A stretch of 26,485 bases of DNA from 66-474 sp036279975 (GTDB lineage Bacteria > Pseudomonadota > Gammaproteobacteria > Xanthomonadales > Rhodanobacteraceae): the NCBI GenBank assembly GCA_036279975.1, contig DASURP010000051.1:1-26485 (forward strand), written 5' to 3'. The translations under genes were made by a program, and so were the position numbers. The notes under the pieces were generated by a model that did no database searches, was not told the DNA's origin, and saw only the letters and a program-made list of their open reading frames with translations. This document shows positions 8,070 to 15,991 of the stretch, one piece after another. How positions within the stretch are numbered: position 1 is the stretch's first letter; the number at the start of each line of letters is the position of its first letter.

Positions 8070-8518
8070 TGTTGCACCGCCGACGCGGCCTGCGCACGCT
8101 GGGTGGAAAGCCTCAAGGTACGAGTCGCGCCGTACTGCACCGCCACATCGAGCTGGTACAGGTCGATGCCGGTGGCCTGTGCCATCGGCACGCCGCCCCG
8201 CTGCAAGGGCGCCGCGGCGTTCGCACCGTTGGCCGCGTCCGCGGGAGCCGGCAGAACGTGCACCTTCAGGGTCCAGTGCATGCCATCATCGAAGGTCCCG
8301 GACGCCGTTTCATTCCCGAGCGGCGCCAGCAACCCCTGCCCGGCCAGCAGGCTCTGCGCGCGTTCGACCGCGGTATTCAGCGCCGCGCTGCGCCCGGCGT
8401 TCTGCGCGGCCTGGCCGAGCGCCCCCAGGCCGATCGCGAACGCGATCGCCAGCAACGCTATCGCCGCCAGCACCTCGAGCAGCGTGAAACCGCGAGCGGG
8501 CCGCGCGCGTGCAGTCAT
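8066..8518 (-). CDS. gspI: Type II secretion minor pseudopilin GspI
   Basis: A 150-residue minor pseudopilin. The ATG at 8518 overlaps the gspH stop as ATGA. The short basic leader MTARARPARG precedes FTLLEVLAAIALLAIAFAIGLGALG, the class III signal with Glu5. Then comes NAGRSAALNTAVERAQSLLAGQ and a C-terminal beta domain, slightly longer than the roughly 120-130 residues of many GspI. GspI nucleates the pseudopilus tip with J and K. The longer C-terminal part contains an Ala/Asn/Pro-rich stretch (LPAPADAANGANAAAPLQ). Confidence 0.92.
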   Translation of the reverse strand: MTARARPARGFTLLEVLAAIALLAIAFAIGLGALGQAAQNAGRSAALNTAVERAQSLLAGQGLLAPLGNETASGTFDDGMHWTLKVHVLPAPADAANGANAAAPLQRGGVPMAQATGIDLYQLDVAVQYGATRTLRLSTQRAQAASAVQQ

Positions 8519-9009
8519 TGCGCCGCCTCGCGCCCGACCGTCACCGTGCCGGTCAGCCAGTCCACGTCCACACGTAGGCTGCGCTGCCCCTCGCCCAGCA
8601 CGATGTTGCCGCCACTGGAACTGCCGTCGGGGAAATAACCGATCCGCACAACGCCGCCCGTGCCCGCCTCGGCCGCGCTGGTGACGCGCACGGCCGCGTC
8701 CGCGGGCAGCCTGCGCGGGTCGCGCCCCGGCGCGGTGAAGGTGCGCGCGTGCAGGTCGATCGAGAACCACTGCGGCTTGCCGGTCGCCATCGCGCGGGCG
8801 CGGGTGTCGCGCAGGCCCGCCGCGACTTGCTGCGCGGTCGCCTGCAGCTGTCCGCCGCTGCGGCCGCGCAGCGAGACGGCCGTGACGGTGGCGGCGATCG
8901 CGATCAGCACGATCACCGCCAGCATTTCGATCAGGGTGAAACCGCGCGTTTGCGCGATGCCGGGGGCATCGCGCGCGCGGTTGAACGCCCGAGGCAGGTC
9001 GAAGCGCAC
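8515..9009 (-). CDS. gspH: Type II secretion minor pseudopilin GspH
   Basis: About 164 residues if translation starts at the GTG at 9009. The class III signal TRG|FTLIEMLAVIVLIAIAATVTAVSL with Glu5 is clear, followed by a GspH-type domain (QLQATAQQVAAGLRDTRARAMATGKPQWFSID ... IGYFPDGSSSGGNIVLGEG ... DWLTGTVTV). GspH sits below the tip complex in the pseudopilus. The start is uncertain: no ATG lies in frame after the gspG stop, the GTG has no strong ribosome binding site, and TTG codons near 9100 are alternatives. The chosen start gives a 24-residue leader. It is separated from gspG by 142 bases, the longest gap in the operon. Confidence 0.9.
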   Translation of the reverse strand: MRFDLPRAFNRARDAPGIAQTRGFTLIEMLAVIVLIAIAATVTAVSLRGRSGGQLQATAQQVAAGLRDTRARAMATGKPQWFSIDLHARTFTAPGRDPRRLPADAAVRVTSAAEAGTGGVVRIGYFPDGSSSGGNIVLGEGQRSLRVDVDWLTGTVTVGREAAQ

Positions 9010-9060
9010 GTGCTGATGGGCATCCAGTGAATGCCCGTGCGTGCGCTGAGGGGGGGACGG

Positions 9061-9097
9061 GTTGCCTGGCGAGCGCCGGACGCGCGAGCCTGGCAAC
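9061..9097 (-). other. Hairpin in the gspG-gspH spacer
   Basis: An imperfect inverted repeat with 16-base arms (13 pairs, 5-base loop) lies 55 bases after the gspG stop. There is no following T run, so it is not a classical terminator. It could be a partial stop or a processing or stabilising element that gives more gspG than downstream message. The function is inference. Confidence 0.4.
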
Positions 9098-9151
9098 AAA
9101 CCCCGGCGTCGGATACGAGCGATCCTGGTCCTCTGCCTCCGGTCCGCGGCC

Positions 9152-9577
9152 CTATTGCCAGTTGCCGTAATCACGATCGATGCCCTCGCCCCCGGGCTTG
9201 CCGTCGCGGCCGTAGAAGATGATGTCGTACTGGCCGTGCTTGCCGGGATAGACGTAGCCGTAAGGATTCTTGAAGGGATCAACCAGCTGTGATGGCTTGG
9301 CATACGGGCCATTCCACATTGGCGCATTCAACGGCTTGGTGATCAGGTCATCGAGCGATTTCGGCGGTGAGCCGTTGTCCAGCGCGTAGTTCTCCACGTC
9401 AGTGGTCAATTGCGCCACACCGCTCTTGCCAAGATTCCACTTGCCTGTATCCATGCTTTTCCCAACCGAACGAATGACGACCGTGCCGACGATGCCCAGC
9501 AGCACGATGACGGCGAGCATTTCCAGAAGCGTGAAGCCGCGCTTGTACGCGCGCCGGTTCGAATTGAGTGCAAGCAT
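9152..9577 (-). CDS. gspG: Type II secretion major pseudopilin GspG
   Basis: A 141-residue major pseudopilin, the subunit that polymerises into the pseudopilus. The leader ends KRG before FTLLEMLAVIVLLGIVGTVVIRSVG with Glu5. The C-terminal part (WNGPYAKPSQLVDPFKNPYGYVYPGKHGQYDI and GRDGKPGGEGIDRDYGNW) is the conserved calcium-binding loop region of GspG. I chose the ATG at 9577 because GAGG precedes it at suitable spacing. An in-frame ATG at 9604 would overlap the gspF stop as ATGA, like other junctions in the operon, and would lengthen the leader to 23 residues. Length is normal for the family. Confidence 0.96.
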   Translation of the reverse strand: MLALNSNRRAYKRGFTLLEMLAVIVLLGIVGTVVIRSVGKSMDTGKWNLGKSGVAQLTTDVENYALDNGSPPKSLDDLITKPLNAPMWNGPYAKPSQLVDPFKNPYGYVYPGKHGQYDIIFYGRDGKPGGEGIDRDYGNWQ

Positions 9578-9600
9578 GTAAGGACCTCGTCGATATAAAA

Positions 9601-10812
9601 TCATTGGATGCTGCCGGTCAAGCTCAACAGCGGCAGCAGGATCGACAGCATGATGCCGGCCACCAGCAACGCCATCACGATGGTCAGCACCGGTACCAGC
9701 GCTGCCAGCATCTTGTCGATCGCGGATTTCACTTCGCCGTCGTAGGTGTCGGCGGCGCGCAGCAGCATGGTATCGAGTGTGCCTGACTCCTCGCCGACCG
9801 CGGTGATCTGGATCGCCAGTTTGGGAAAGCCTGTGTGCGTGGCCAGGGCACGTGACAGCGCATCGCCGCCCTTGACCGCCTCGATGGCCGGAGCGAGTTG
9901 CGCCGACAATTCCTTGTTGGACACCACCTGCCGTGCAATGCCGAGCGCGGCCAGCAGTGACACGCCGTTCTTCAACATCGAGCCGAGCGTGCGCAGCAGG
10001 CGCGCGGTATCGACCTTCAACAGCAGCGGGCCCAGCACCCTGACGCGCAGCAGCCGCGCATCGAACCCACGCCGCACCTCGGGGTCGCGCATGCGCACAC
10101 TGGTCCACAGGCCCGCGACCACGATCACCACGAGCAACAGCAGGCCCCAATCGTGCAGGAACGATCCGAACGCCATCAACACGCGCGTAATCAGCGGTAC
10201 CTGCACGTTCATGTCGTGGAAGATCGGCACGAACTGCGGCAGCACGAACGCCAGCAGCAGCACCAGCGAGCCGAGCACGCCGAACAACAGGAAGGCGGGA
10301 TACACCAGCGCGCCGATCACGCTTTCGCGCAACTTGCGTGCGCGCTCCAGGTAGTCGGCCAGACGTGCCAGTGCGGCGTCCAGTGCGCCCCCAGCCTCGC
10401 CCGCGCGCACCATGCTCAGGTACAGCTTCGGAAACACGCCGTGCTCGTCCTCCATCGCGCGCGACAGCGACGAGCCGCCGCGCACCCGGTCACGGATGCG
10501 CATCACCACGTGGCGGGCGCGTTCGCCTTCCGGCAATTCCAGCAGCATCTGCAGGGAACGATCCAGCGGCAACCCCGCGTGCAACAGGATCCCCAATTGC
10601 TCGGTGAACTGCACCAGCGCAGCGCCGGACAGGGATTTCCTGCGCAAACCGCCGACCAGTGAACCACCGCCCGCGGCCGCATCGCTTGCCTCCAGCGGCA
10701 CGTTGCCCTGTTCCTGCAAGCGAGAGATCACGTCCTCGACTGATACGGCATCCATGCGGCCTTCGACGGTTTCGCCGGCAGGAGTGACGGCCTTGTAGCG
10801 GAATGATGTCAT
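9601..10812 (-). CDS. gspF: Type II secretion inner-membrane platform protein GspF
   Basis: A 403-residue polytopic protein with two GspF domains, each a bundle of cytoplasmic helices, and three membrane spans (about residues 168-190, 218-240 and 372-395). Diagnostic stretches are FTEQLGILLHAGLPLDRSLQ, FPKLYLSMVRAGEAGGALDAAL and, in the second copy, LLRTLGSMLKNGVSLLAALG and FPKLAIQITAVGEESGTLD. GspF is the central platform protein at the base of the pseudopilus and interacts with GspE and GspL. The start at 10812 (MTSFRYKAV) is standard for the family. A REPIN lies between it and gspE. Confidence 0.96.
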   Translation of the reverse strand: MTSFRYKAVTPAGETVEGRMDAVSVEDVISRLQEQGNVPLEASDAAAGGGSLVGGLRRKSLSGAALVQFTEQLGILLHAGLPLDRSLQMLLELPEGERARHVVMRIRDRVRGGSSLSRAMEDEHGVFPKLYLSMVRAGEAGGALDAALARLADYLERARKLRESVIGALVYPAFLLFGVLGSLVLLLAFVLPQFVPIFHDMNVQVPLITRVLMAFGSFLHDWGLLLLVVIVVAGLWTSVRMRDPEVRRGFDARLLRVRVLGPLLLKVDTARLLRTLGSMLKNGVSLLAALGIARQVVSNKELSAQLAPAIEAVKGGDALSRALATHTGFPKLAIQITAVGEESGTLDTMLLRAADTYDGEVKSAIDKMLAALVPVLTIVMALLVAGIMLSILLPLLSLTGSIQ

Positions 10813-10820
10813 GCGATCCT

Positions 10821-10905
10821 TGTAGGAGCGCGCCTGCGCGCGATTCGTGGGTTGGATTGCCGGAAAAGCAGGGGCACGCGCTGCGCGACGGCCGGTTCCT
10901 ACGCT
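10821..10905. repeat. REPIN (inverted REP pair) between gspE and gspF
   Basis: A REP unit on the plus strand (10824-10843, AGGAGCGCGCCTGCGCGCGA, with stem GCGCGC-CT-GCGCGC) faces a degenerate mate on the minus strand starting TAGGAACCGGCCG near 10903. The 20-base core recurs exactly at 19786-19805. The gspE stop codon TAG (10901-10899) is the TAG of the second unit. On mRNA the elements form hairpins. No REP-associated transposase is in the window. Confidence 0.75.
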
Positions 10906-12638
10906 TCCTGCGTGACACGCAGCACTTCTTCAACCGTGGTCAGGCCCGCCAGCGCCTTGCGCAAGCCGTCCTCGTACATCGTGCGCATGCCGCCCTGGCG
11001 CGCGGCGTGCTCGACGTCGGACGCATCGGCGTGCTGCATCAACAGGCGCCGCAGGGTGTCGTTCATGGTCAGTTGTTCGATGATCGCGAGCCGGCCGCGG
11101 AAGCCACTGGGGTTGTCCGCCGAAGGCCTGGGACGGTACAGGCGCAACGGACGTTGCGAGGTGAGTTTGTCCAGACCCAGTTCCGCGACCAGCTCGGGCA
11201 GCGGTTCATAGGCCTCGGCGCTCGCGGGATCGAGCCTGCGCACCAGCCGCTGCGCCACGATCGCGTTGACGGTGGACGCGATCAGGTAATCCTCGACGCC
11301 CATGTCCAGCAGGCGCGTCAGCCCGCCCGCGGCGGAATTCGTATGCAAGGTCGACAGAACGAGATGCCCGGTCAACGCCGACTGGATCGCGATCTTGCAG
11401 GTTTCCAGATCGCGCATCTCGCCGATCATGATCACATCCGGGTCCTGGCGCACGATCGAGCGCAAGGCGCCCGCGAAATCCAGCCCGATCTGCGGCTTCA
11501 CCTGCATCTGGTTGATGCCTTCGAGCTGGTATTCGACCGGGTCTTCGACGGTGATGATCTTGCGGTCGGGCGTGTTGATTTTCGATAGCGCGGTGTACAA
11601 CGTGGTGGTCTTGCCCGAGCCGGTCGGTCCGGTGACCAGCAGGATCCCGTGCGGCTGTTCCAGCACGTGCAGGAACCGCGGCAACGTATGTTCGTCGAAG
11701 CCCAGCGAATCGAAATCCAGGATCACGTTGCCGCGGTCGAGGATGCGCATCACCACCGATTCGCCGAAGCTGGTGGGAATGCACGACACGCGCAGGTCCA
11801 GTTCCTTGCCCTGCACGCGCAGCATGATGCGGCCGTCCTGCGGCAGGCGGCGTTCGGCGATGTTCATGCGCGCCATGATCTTGATGCGCGAGATCACCGC
11901 GGCGGTGCTGGACGCCGGCGGCGCTTCCACTTCATGCAGCACGCCGTCGACGCGGTAACGCACCTTCAAACGGTTCTCGAACGGCTCGATGTGGATGTCC
12001 GACGCGCGTGCTTCCACCGCGCGCTGGATCAGCAGGTTCACCAACCGGATCACCGGCGCTTCGGAAGCGAGATCGCGCAGGTGCTCGATGTCATCATCGC
12101 CCGATGTCGCAGCGCCCTCGCCTTCCAGACCTTCGACGATGGTGCCGAGCGCGCTGCGGCCCGCGCCGAACCAGCGTTCAATCAGGGCGTCGATGTCCGA
12201 ACGCGCCGCGACGACCAGCGACACCGGACGCCCGCAGGCCAGTTGTACCGCGTGCGACACGTAGGCGTCCCCGGGATCGGCCGTCGCGAGTTGCAGGCCC
12301 GCGTCCGATTCCGCCACCGGCACCGCCTGGTACTGCTTCATGAAGCGCACGCTGAGCGCGCTTTCGGGCGGCGTATCCGGCGCATCCTTGGCCGACAGCA
12401 ACGGCAGCCGCAGGGTTTCGGCCCAGGCTTCGGCCAGGTCGCGTTCGGAAACCAGCCCGAGCCGCGCAAGCAGCGCGGTCAGCCGCGTTTCCGGCGCTTC
12501 CGCCAGCAGTCGCTCGGCGCGCGCGAGGTCTTCTTCCTTCAGGCGTCCGCGCTCGACCAGCAGCGCGCAAACGCGTACCTCCACGTTGTCCGTGGCGGCG
12601 CGTTTGGTGTCATTGTCGTGCTGCAACGCTGCCGACAT
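10899..12638 (-). CDS. gspE: Type II secretion cytoplasmic ATPase GspE
   Basis: A 579-residue secretion ATPase that drives pseudopilus assembly. I chose the ATG at 12638, preceded by GAGGG at six bases. An N-terminal MshEN-like domain (about residues 15-150) is followed by the N2 domain (EAPVIRLVNLLIQRAVEARASDIHIEP) and the RecA-like C domain with Walker A GPTGSGKTTT (337-346), Asp box (ITVEDPVEYQ), Walker B (DPDVIMIGEMRD) and His box (LTGHLVLSTLHTNSA). The tetracysteine zinc module found after this in many GspE proteins is missing: the CPxC positions read DPAS, and the second pair is replaced in RPRPSADNPSGFRGR. It is the first gene of the operon. The stop codon lies in a REP element. Confidence 0.96.
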   Translation of the reverse strand: MSAALQHDNDTKRAATDNVEVRVCALLVERGRLKEEDLARAERLLAEAPETRLTALLARLGLVSERDLAEAWAETLRLPLLSAKDAPDTPPESALSVRFMKQYQAVPVAESDAGLQLATADPGDAYVSHAVQLACGRPVSLVVAARSDIDALIERWFGAGRSALGTIVEGLEGEGAATSGDDDIEHLRDLASEAPVIRLVNLLIQRAVEARASDIHIEPFENRLKVRYRVDGVLHEVEAPPASSTAAVISRIKIMARMNIAERRLPQDGRIMLRVQGKELDLRVSCIPTSFGESVVMRILDRGNVILDFDSLGFDEHTLPRFLHVLEQPHGILLVTGPTGSGKTTTLYTALSKINTPDRKIITVEDPVEYQLEGINQMQVKPQIGLDFAGALRSIVRQDPDVIMIGEMRDLETCKIAIQSALTGHLVLSTLHTNSAAGGLTRLLDMGVEDYLIASTVNAIVAQRLVRRLDPASAEAYEPLPELVAELGLDKLTSQRPLRLYRPRPSADNPSGFRGRLAIIEQLTMNDTLRRLLMQHADASDVEHAARQGGMRTMYEDGLRKALAGLTTVEEVLRVTQEA

Positions 12639-12765
12639 CGCCGGCCCTCGCATGGGCCACCCGTCAGGCCGCCATTGGTAGCACACCCGCCTGGGCAAAG
12701 CGAGCATCGGCCGCCCCTCGCGAGGCGACATTCAGGCCGCGATAACGTTGACGAAAGGCGGCCGT

Positions 12766-12788
12766 GCCGCCGGGAAGGGGCCGGCGGC
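12766..12788 (-). terminator. Possible terminator hairpin after the small exported-protein gene
   Basis: A perfect 8-base stem (GCCGCCGG / CCGGCGGC) with a 7-base loop lies 22 bases after the stop of the gene at 12810-13214, before gspE. The stem is strong but lacks a T run, so termination is plausible rather than shown. It may separate the upstream gene from the T2SS transcript. Confidence 0.4.
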
Positions 12789-12809
12789 GCGGCGCGGCGC
12801 GACGTGTCG

Positions 12810-13214
12810 TTACTTCGACGAAGGCGGCGCGGAGGGCGGGCCTGACGTGTCCATCGAATAGCTGAGGTGCAGGATGATCTTGTCGCCCTTCTTCAGGTTC
12901 TGGGCGGCAGCGGGGAAATGCACCGTCAGGTTGCCGAGGCCGGTCTGGACCGTAACCGTCCCGTTCGGATCCACCGACTGCACCGTGCCTGCCATGTCGT
13001 GCCGGCCTTTCACGTTGCTGGAGGGATCGGCCTTGGGAATCCGCGCCGGCAACTGCTGCTGGGTCTGGGCCTGCGGCGCGGTCTGGAAAGGCGGCTGGTG
13101 CGTGACACCCGGCTGGTTTTGCGGTGGCGGTTGCGTCTGTGCCAACGCAAGCGGAGCGGCGCAGGTCAATGCGGTGGCTGCGGCAATGCTGGAAAACGGG
13201 TACGGGCGTTTCAT
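12810..13214 (-). CDS. Small exported protein, unknown function
   Basis: A 134-residue protein started by the ATG at 13214 after a strong AAGGAGG. A signal peptide (about residues 1-24, ending LALAQ) is followed by a Pro/Gln-rich low-complexity segment and then a compact beta domain (AGTVQSVDPNGTVTVQTGLGNLTVHFP ... LKKGDKIILHLSYSMD) that resembles small OB-like or DUF5666-like repeats. It is probably periplasmic. I do not recognise a function. It lies upstream of gspE on the same strand, with a strong hairpin in between, so it is likely a separate transcript. Confidence 0.65.
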   Translation of the reverse strand: MKRPYPFSSIAAATALTCAAPLALAQTQPPPQNQPGVTHQPPFQTAPQAQTQQQLPARIPKADPSSNVKGRHDMAGTVQSVDPNGTVTVQTGLGNLTVHFPAAAQNLKKGDKIILHLSYSMDTSGPPSAPPSSK

Positions 13215-13429
13215 GGATCCTCCTTGCTGGCGAAAGTTCGTGTCGCGCGGAAACACATTGCGACAGGGCGCGCCACATTCCGTGGCCCTTCCACTTATCG
13301 CAGGGGACACAAGGGCGTCAAGACAAGCACGCGCGGCCGTTCAGCCGCAGCGGGGATTGGAGTCAGCCGCGGCTCAGACTGGAGTCAAGGAATCGCGAAA
13401 ACGGGTCCGGCAATCCGGCCGGATTCCCC

Positions 13430-14932
13430 TCAGGAATTCCTGGCCCACGCGAGCATCTCCCGCAGTTTGGGAGGCGCGCCGGCATTCAGCAGGCCGCGGC
13501 GGAACACACGGCCGGCCGCATACAGCGCGATCGCGACGGTCACCGCCAGCAGCGCGGTGGTCGCGATGTAGTCGACCATCGGCGGCGGCGCGGCCGAGCG
13601 GCTCATCATCATGAAGGGCGTCAGCGGTGGCACGTAGGACAGCACCCGCGCCCACCACGCGGTGGGGTCCTGTGCCGCCGGCACCATCAGGATCAGCGGC
13701 AATACCAGGATCAGCATTACCGGCGTCATGTACGGCTGTGCTTCGCGGATGTTGTTGACCGACGCGCCGACGGCGCCCATCACCGCGGCGTACAACAGGA
13801 ACCCGAGCACGAAATAGACGAGGAACCAGGCGATGTTCCATGCGCTGATGCCGGCGAGGATCTGCGCCGCCACGCCGCCCATCGAGAACGCCGCGCCGAC
13901 CGTCGCCAGCAGGCCGAGGATGATCAGCAGCCAGCTGCCGACGAGTGTGACGCCGACGCCGGCCACGCCCAGCGTCTTGCCGGCCATGATGTCGGACGGC
14001 TCGATCGCCGCCAGCAGCATTTCGGCGATGCGGTTGGATTTCTCCTCGATGGTGGCCATCATCAGCAGTTGCGCGATCTGCATGATCGAAATGAACAGCA
14101 GGTACACGTAGCCGACCGGCAACCACTGCGCCACCTTCTCCGCCGCGGTGACCGCCTTGTGCCCATGTTCGGTGACGAGTTGCCCCTGGAAGGTCACCGC
14201 CTGCCCGAGCAGGCGCGCCTGCTCGCTCGACAGACCGGCCTTGGCCGCGCGCCGCGCCTGCACCACCGCCGACACTTCGCCCGCAAACCAGTCGCGCAGG
14301 TCGGTGTCGGTGAGGTTGCGCGATGCGTACGCGTAGGCCGCGTCGGCAGCCAACGGATCCTTGGGGAACGTGAAATAGCCGTCCAGCGTGCCCCGCGCGG
14401 TCGCATCCTGCAGCGATGCCGGCGGTGTGTCGACGCGCTGGAAGCGCGCGACGGCCAGGCCGCGGTCGATGCGTGCCGCGGCGTCTGGCGTCAACCCCGC
14501 GTACCCGTGCTGCAGTGCGTCGCGCTGTTGCCAGATCGCGTGCGCCGCCGGTTCCGTCGGCGCGGGGCCGTTGCCCGCCAACATCTGGCCCAGCGCCGCG
14601 CGCGCGGCGGTGTCGAGCTTCGCCGCCTGCGGCGCGAGCGCGGCCCACGCGGCGGGCAATTTCGTCGATGACGCTTTGCCCTGCGCGGCGAGGGCGAGTA
14701 GCTTGGCGAAATCCTCGCCTTCGATGCGTTGTTCGACCGCTTGCTGCAGCCAGCCCGAATGATCGACCACCGCGTAGTGCCGCGCGCCGTGGAATTGCGA
14801 GATCAGGCCCGGCACCAGCATGAAGGCCAGGAAGATGGCCGGGGTGATCAGCAGGCTGATCCAGAAACGGCGGCGCCCGACATAGGCGACGTAGTCGCGG
14901 CGCGCGACCAGCAGGACGTCATGCAGCTTCAT
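13430..14932 (-). CDS. ABC exporter permease, NatB/ABC-2 type
   Basis: A 500-residue permease. One membrane span lies near the N-terminus (about 22-44, WISLLITPAIFLAFMLVPGLI), followed by a large extracytoplasmic region (about 50-270) and then five or six spans. The motif ATIEEKSNRIAEMLLAAIEPSDIMAGKTLG is the signature of the NatB/YhaP-type ABC-2 family. Members export sodium, drugs or peptides; the substrate cannot be inferred here. Its start overlaps the end of the ATPase gene by 14 bases, so the two form one transporter. A perfect 14-base palindrome (13412-13425) lies just after the stop. Confidence 0.9.
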   Translation of the reverse strand: MKLHDVLLVARRDYVAYVGRRRFWISLLITPAIFLAFMLVPGLISQFHGARHYAVVDHSGWLQQAVEQRIEGEDFAKLLALAAQGKASSTKLPAAWAALAPQAAKLDTAARAALGQMLAGNGPAPTEPAAHAIWQQRDALQHGYAGLTPDAAARIDRGLAVARFQRVDTPPASLQDATARGTLDGYFTFPKDPLAADAAYAYASRNLTDTDLRDWFAGEVSAVVQARRAAKAGLSSEQARLLGQAVTFQGQLVTEHGHKAVTAAEKVAQWLPVGYVYLLFISIMQIAQLLMMATIEEKSNRIAEMLLAAIEPSDIMAGKTLGVAGVGVTLVGSWLLIILGLLATVGAAFSMGGVAAQILAGISAWNIAWFLVYFVLGFLLYAAVMGAVGASVNNIREAQPYMTPVMLILVLPLILMVPAAQDPTAWWARVLSYVPPLTPFMMMSRSAAPPPMVDYIATTALLAVTVAIALYAAGRVFRRGLLNAGAPPKLREMLAWARNS

Positions 14933-15827
14933 GGTCTGCTCCCACCGCTTCGAGGAATACCTGCTTCAACGACGCCTCGCCGGTGTCGAAGCGGCGCAGG
15001 CGCACACGTTCGACCAGCGCCCCCAACAACGCTTGCGTGTCGGCGTCCGGCCGCAGCCTGAGCTCCGCGTGGCGGCCTGAGTCATCGGCCGATTCGACGC
15101 CCGGCAATTCGCGCCATTCGCCGGCGTCGCCCTCGTAGTCGAGCGACACGGTGCGGTTCGCGCCCGCCTTCACTTCCGCGATCGTGCCGGCGCGCTTGCG
15201 CCGGCCGCGGTCGATGATGACCACCGAATCGCAAATCTGTTCGGCATGTTCGACCACGTGGGTCGAGAAGATCACGGTGCGGCCTTCGCGCCGGAACTGC
15301 TTCATCAACGACAGCACGACTTCCGCGTTGACCGGATCGAGCCCGGAAAACGGTTCGTCCAGTACTACCAGCTCGGGATCGTGCAACAGCGTCCCGATCA
15401 CCTGCGCCTTCTGGCCCATGCCTTTCGAAAGCGTGTTGCACTTGGCGTTGAGATTGGCTTCGAGGCCCGCGGCCGTGAGACGCGTACGCGCCCGCGCGTT
15501 GGCCTCGCGGCGGCCCAGGCCACGCAGCTGGCCGAAGTAACTGACCATGTCCAGCACGCGCATGTCCTTGTAGAGGCCGTTCTCTTCCGGCAGGTAGCCG
15601 GTGCGCGCGCGCACGTCCGCCGGCTTGCAATCACCGAGTACGCTGACGCTACCGGCGTCGGGCTGCAGGATGCCGGTGATCATGCGCAGCGTGGTGGTCT
15701 TGCCGGCACCGTTGCGGCCGAGGAATCCGTAGATGCTGCCGGTGGGCACGTCCAGCGAAAGTCCGTCGACCGCGGCGTGCGTGCCGAAATACTTGCTCGC
15801 ATCGCGGATGGTGATGGCGTCGGGCAT
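14919..15827 (-). CDS. ABC exporter ATP-binding protein, NatA type
   Basis: A 302-residue ATPase that powers the permease encoded next to it. Walker A is GRNGAGKT (residues 37-44), the signature is LSKGMGQKAQV (a NatA-type variant of LSGGQ), and Walker B is LVVLDEPFSGLDP, followed by the switch His in STHVVEHAE. The C-terminal 80 residues form the extra domain common in NatA/YhaQ proteins. The start at 15827 follows GAAGGGGA; an upstream in-frame extension has no support. Transcription probably begins in the 15828-15991 gap, where a TACAAT hexamer (minus strand, 15860-15855) and a TGACA/TGTCA inverted repeat lie. Confidence 0.93.
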   Translation of the reverse strand: MPDAITIRDASKYFGTHAAVDGLSLDVPTGSIYGFLGRNGAGKTTTLRMITGILQPDAGSVSVLGDCKPADVRARTGYLPEENGLYKDMRVLDMVSYFGQLRGLGRREANARARTRLTAAGLEANLNAKCNTLSKGMGQKAQVIGTLLHDPELVVLDEPFSGLDPVNAEVVLSLMKQFRREGRTVIFSTHVVEHAEQICDSVVIIDRGRRKRAGTIAEVKAGANRTVSLDYEGDAGEWRELPGVESADDSGRHAELRLRPDADTQALLGALVERVRLRRFDTGEASLKQVFLEAVGADHEAA

Positions 15828-15884
15828 GTGCGATCCCCTTCGAAGACCCGCCGCATTGTACGCAGTCGACCCGCGCGATCCTCG

Positions 15885-15896
15885 TGACAACTGTCA
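15885..15896. promoter_or_regulatory. Short inverted repeat upstream of the natA-like gene, possible operator
   Basis: TGACA-AC-TGTCA lies 24 bases upstream of a TACAAT hexamer (15860-15855, minus strand) that could serve as a -10 box. Its position near the -35 region suits an operator, but the -35 spacing is not ideal and no regulator gene is adjacent. Weak call. Confidence 0.25.
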
Positions 15897-15991
15897 GCGG
15901 ATGTGCGGGATGCTGCGCGGGCGCGCCTTGCAGGGCGATCGCGGGATGGCTGGCAAAGTTGACAGCACGCCTGTACCTGGCCCGCGGCGAG

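Noticed and set aside
9578..9604. Upstream ATG of gspG at 9604 overlapping the gspF stop
   Set aside because: The downstream ATG has a better ribosome binding site and a leader of normal length; the upstream one remains possible.
13412..13425. Perfect palindrome AATCCGGCCGGATT after the permease gene
   Set aside because: It has no loop or T run and no clear partner site, so I do not call it a terminator or operator.
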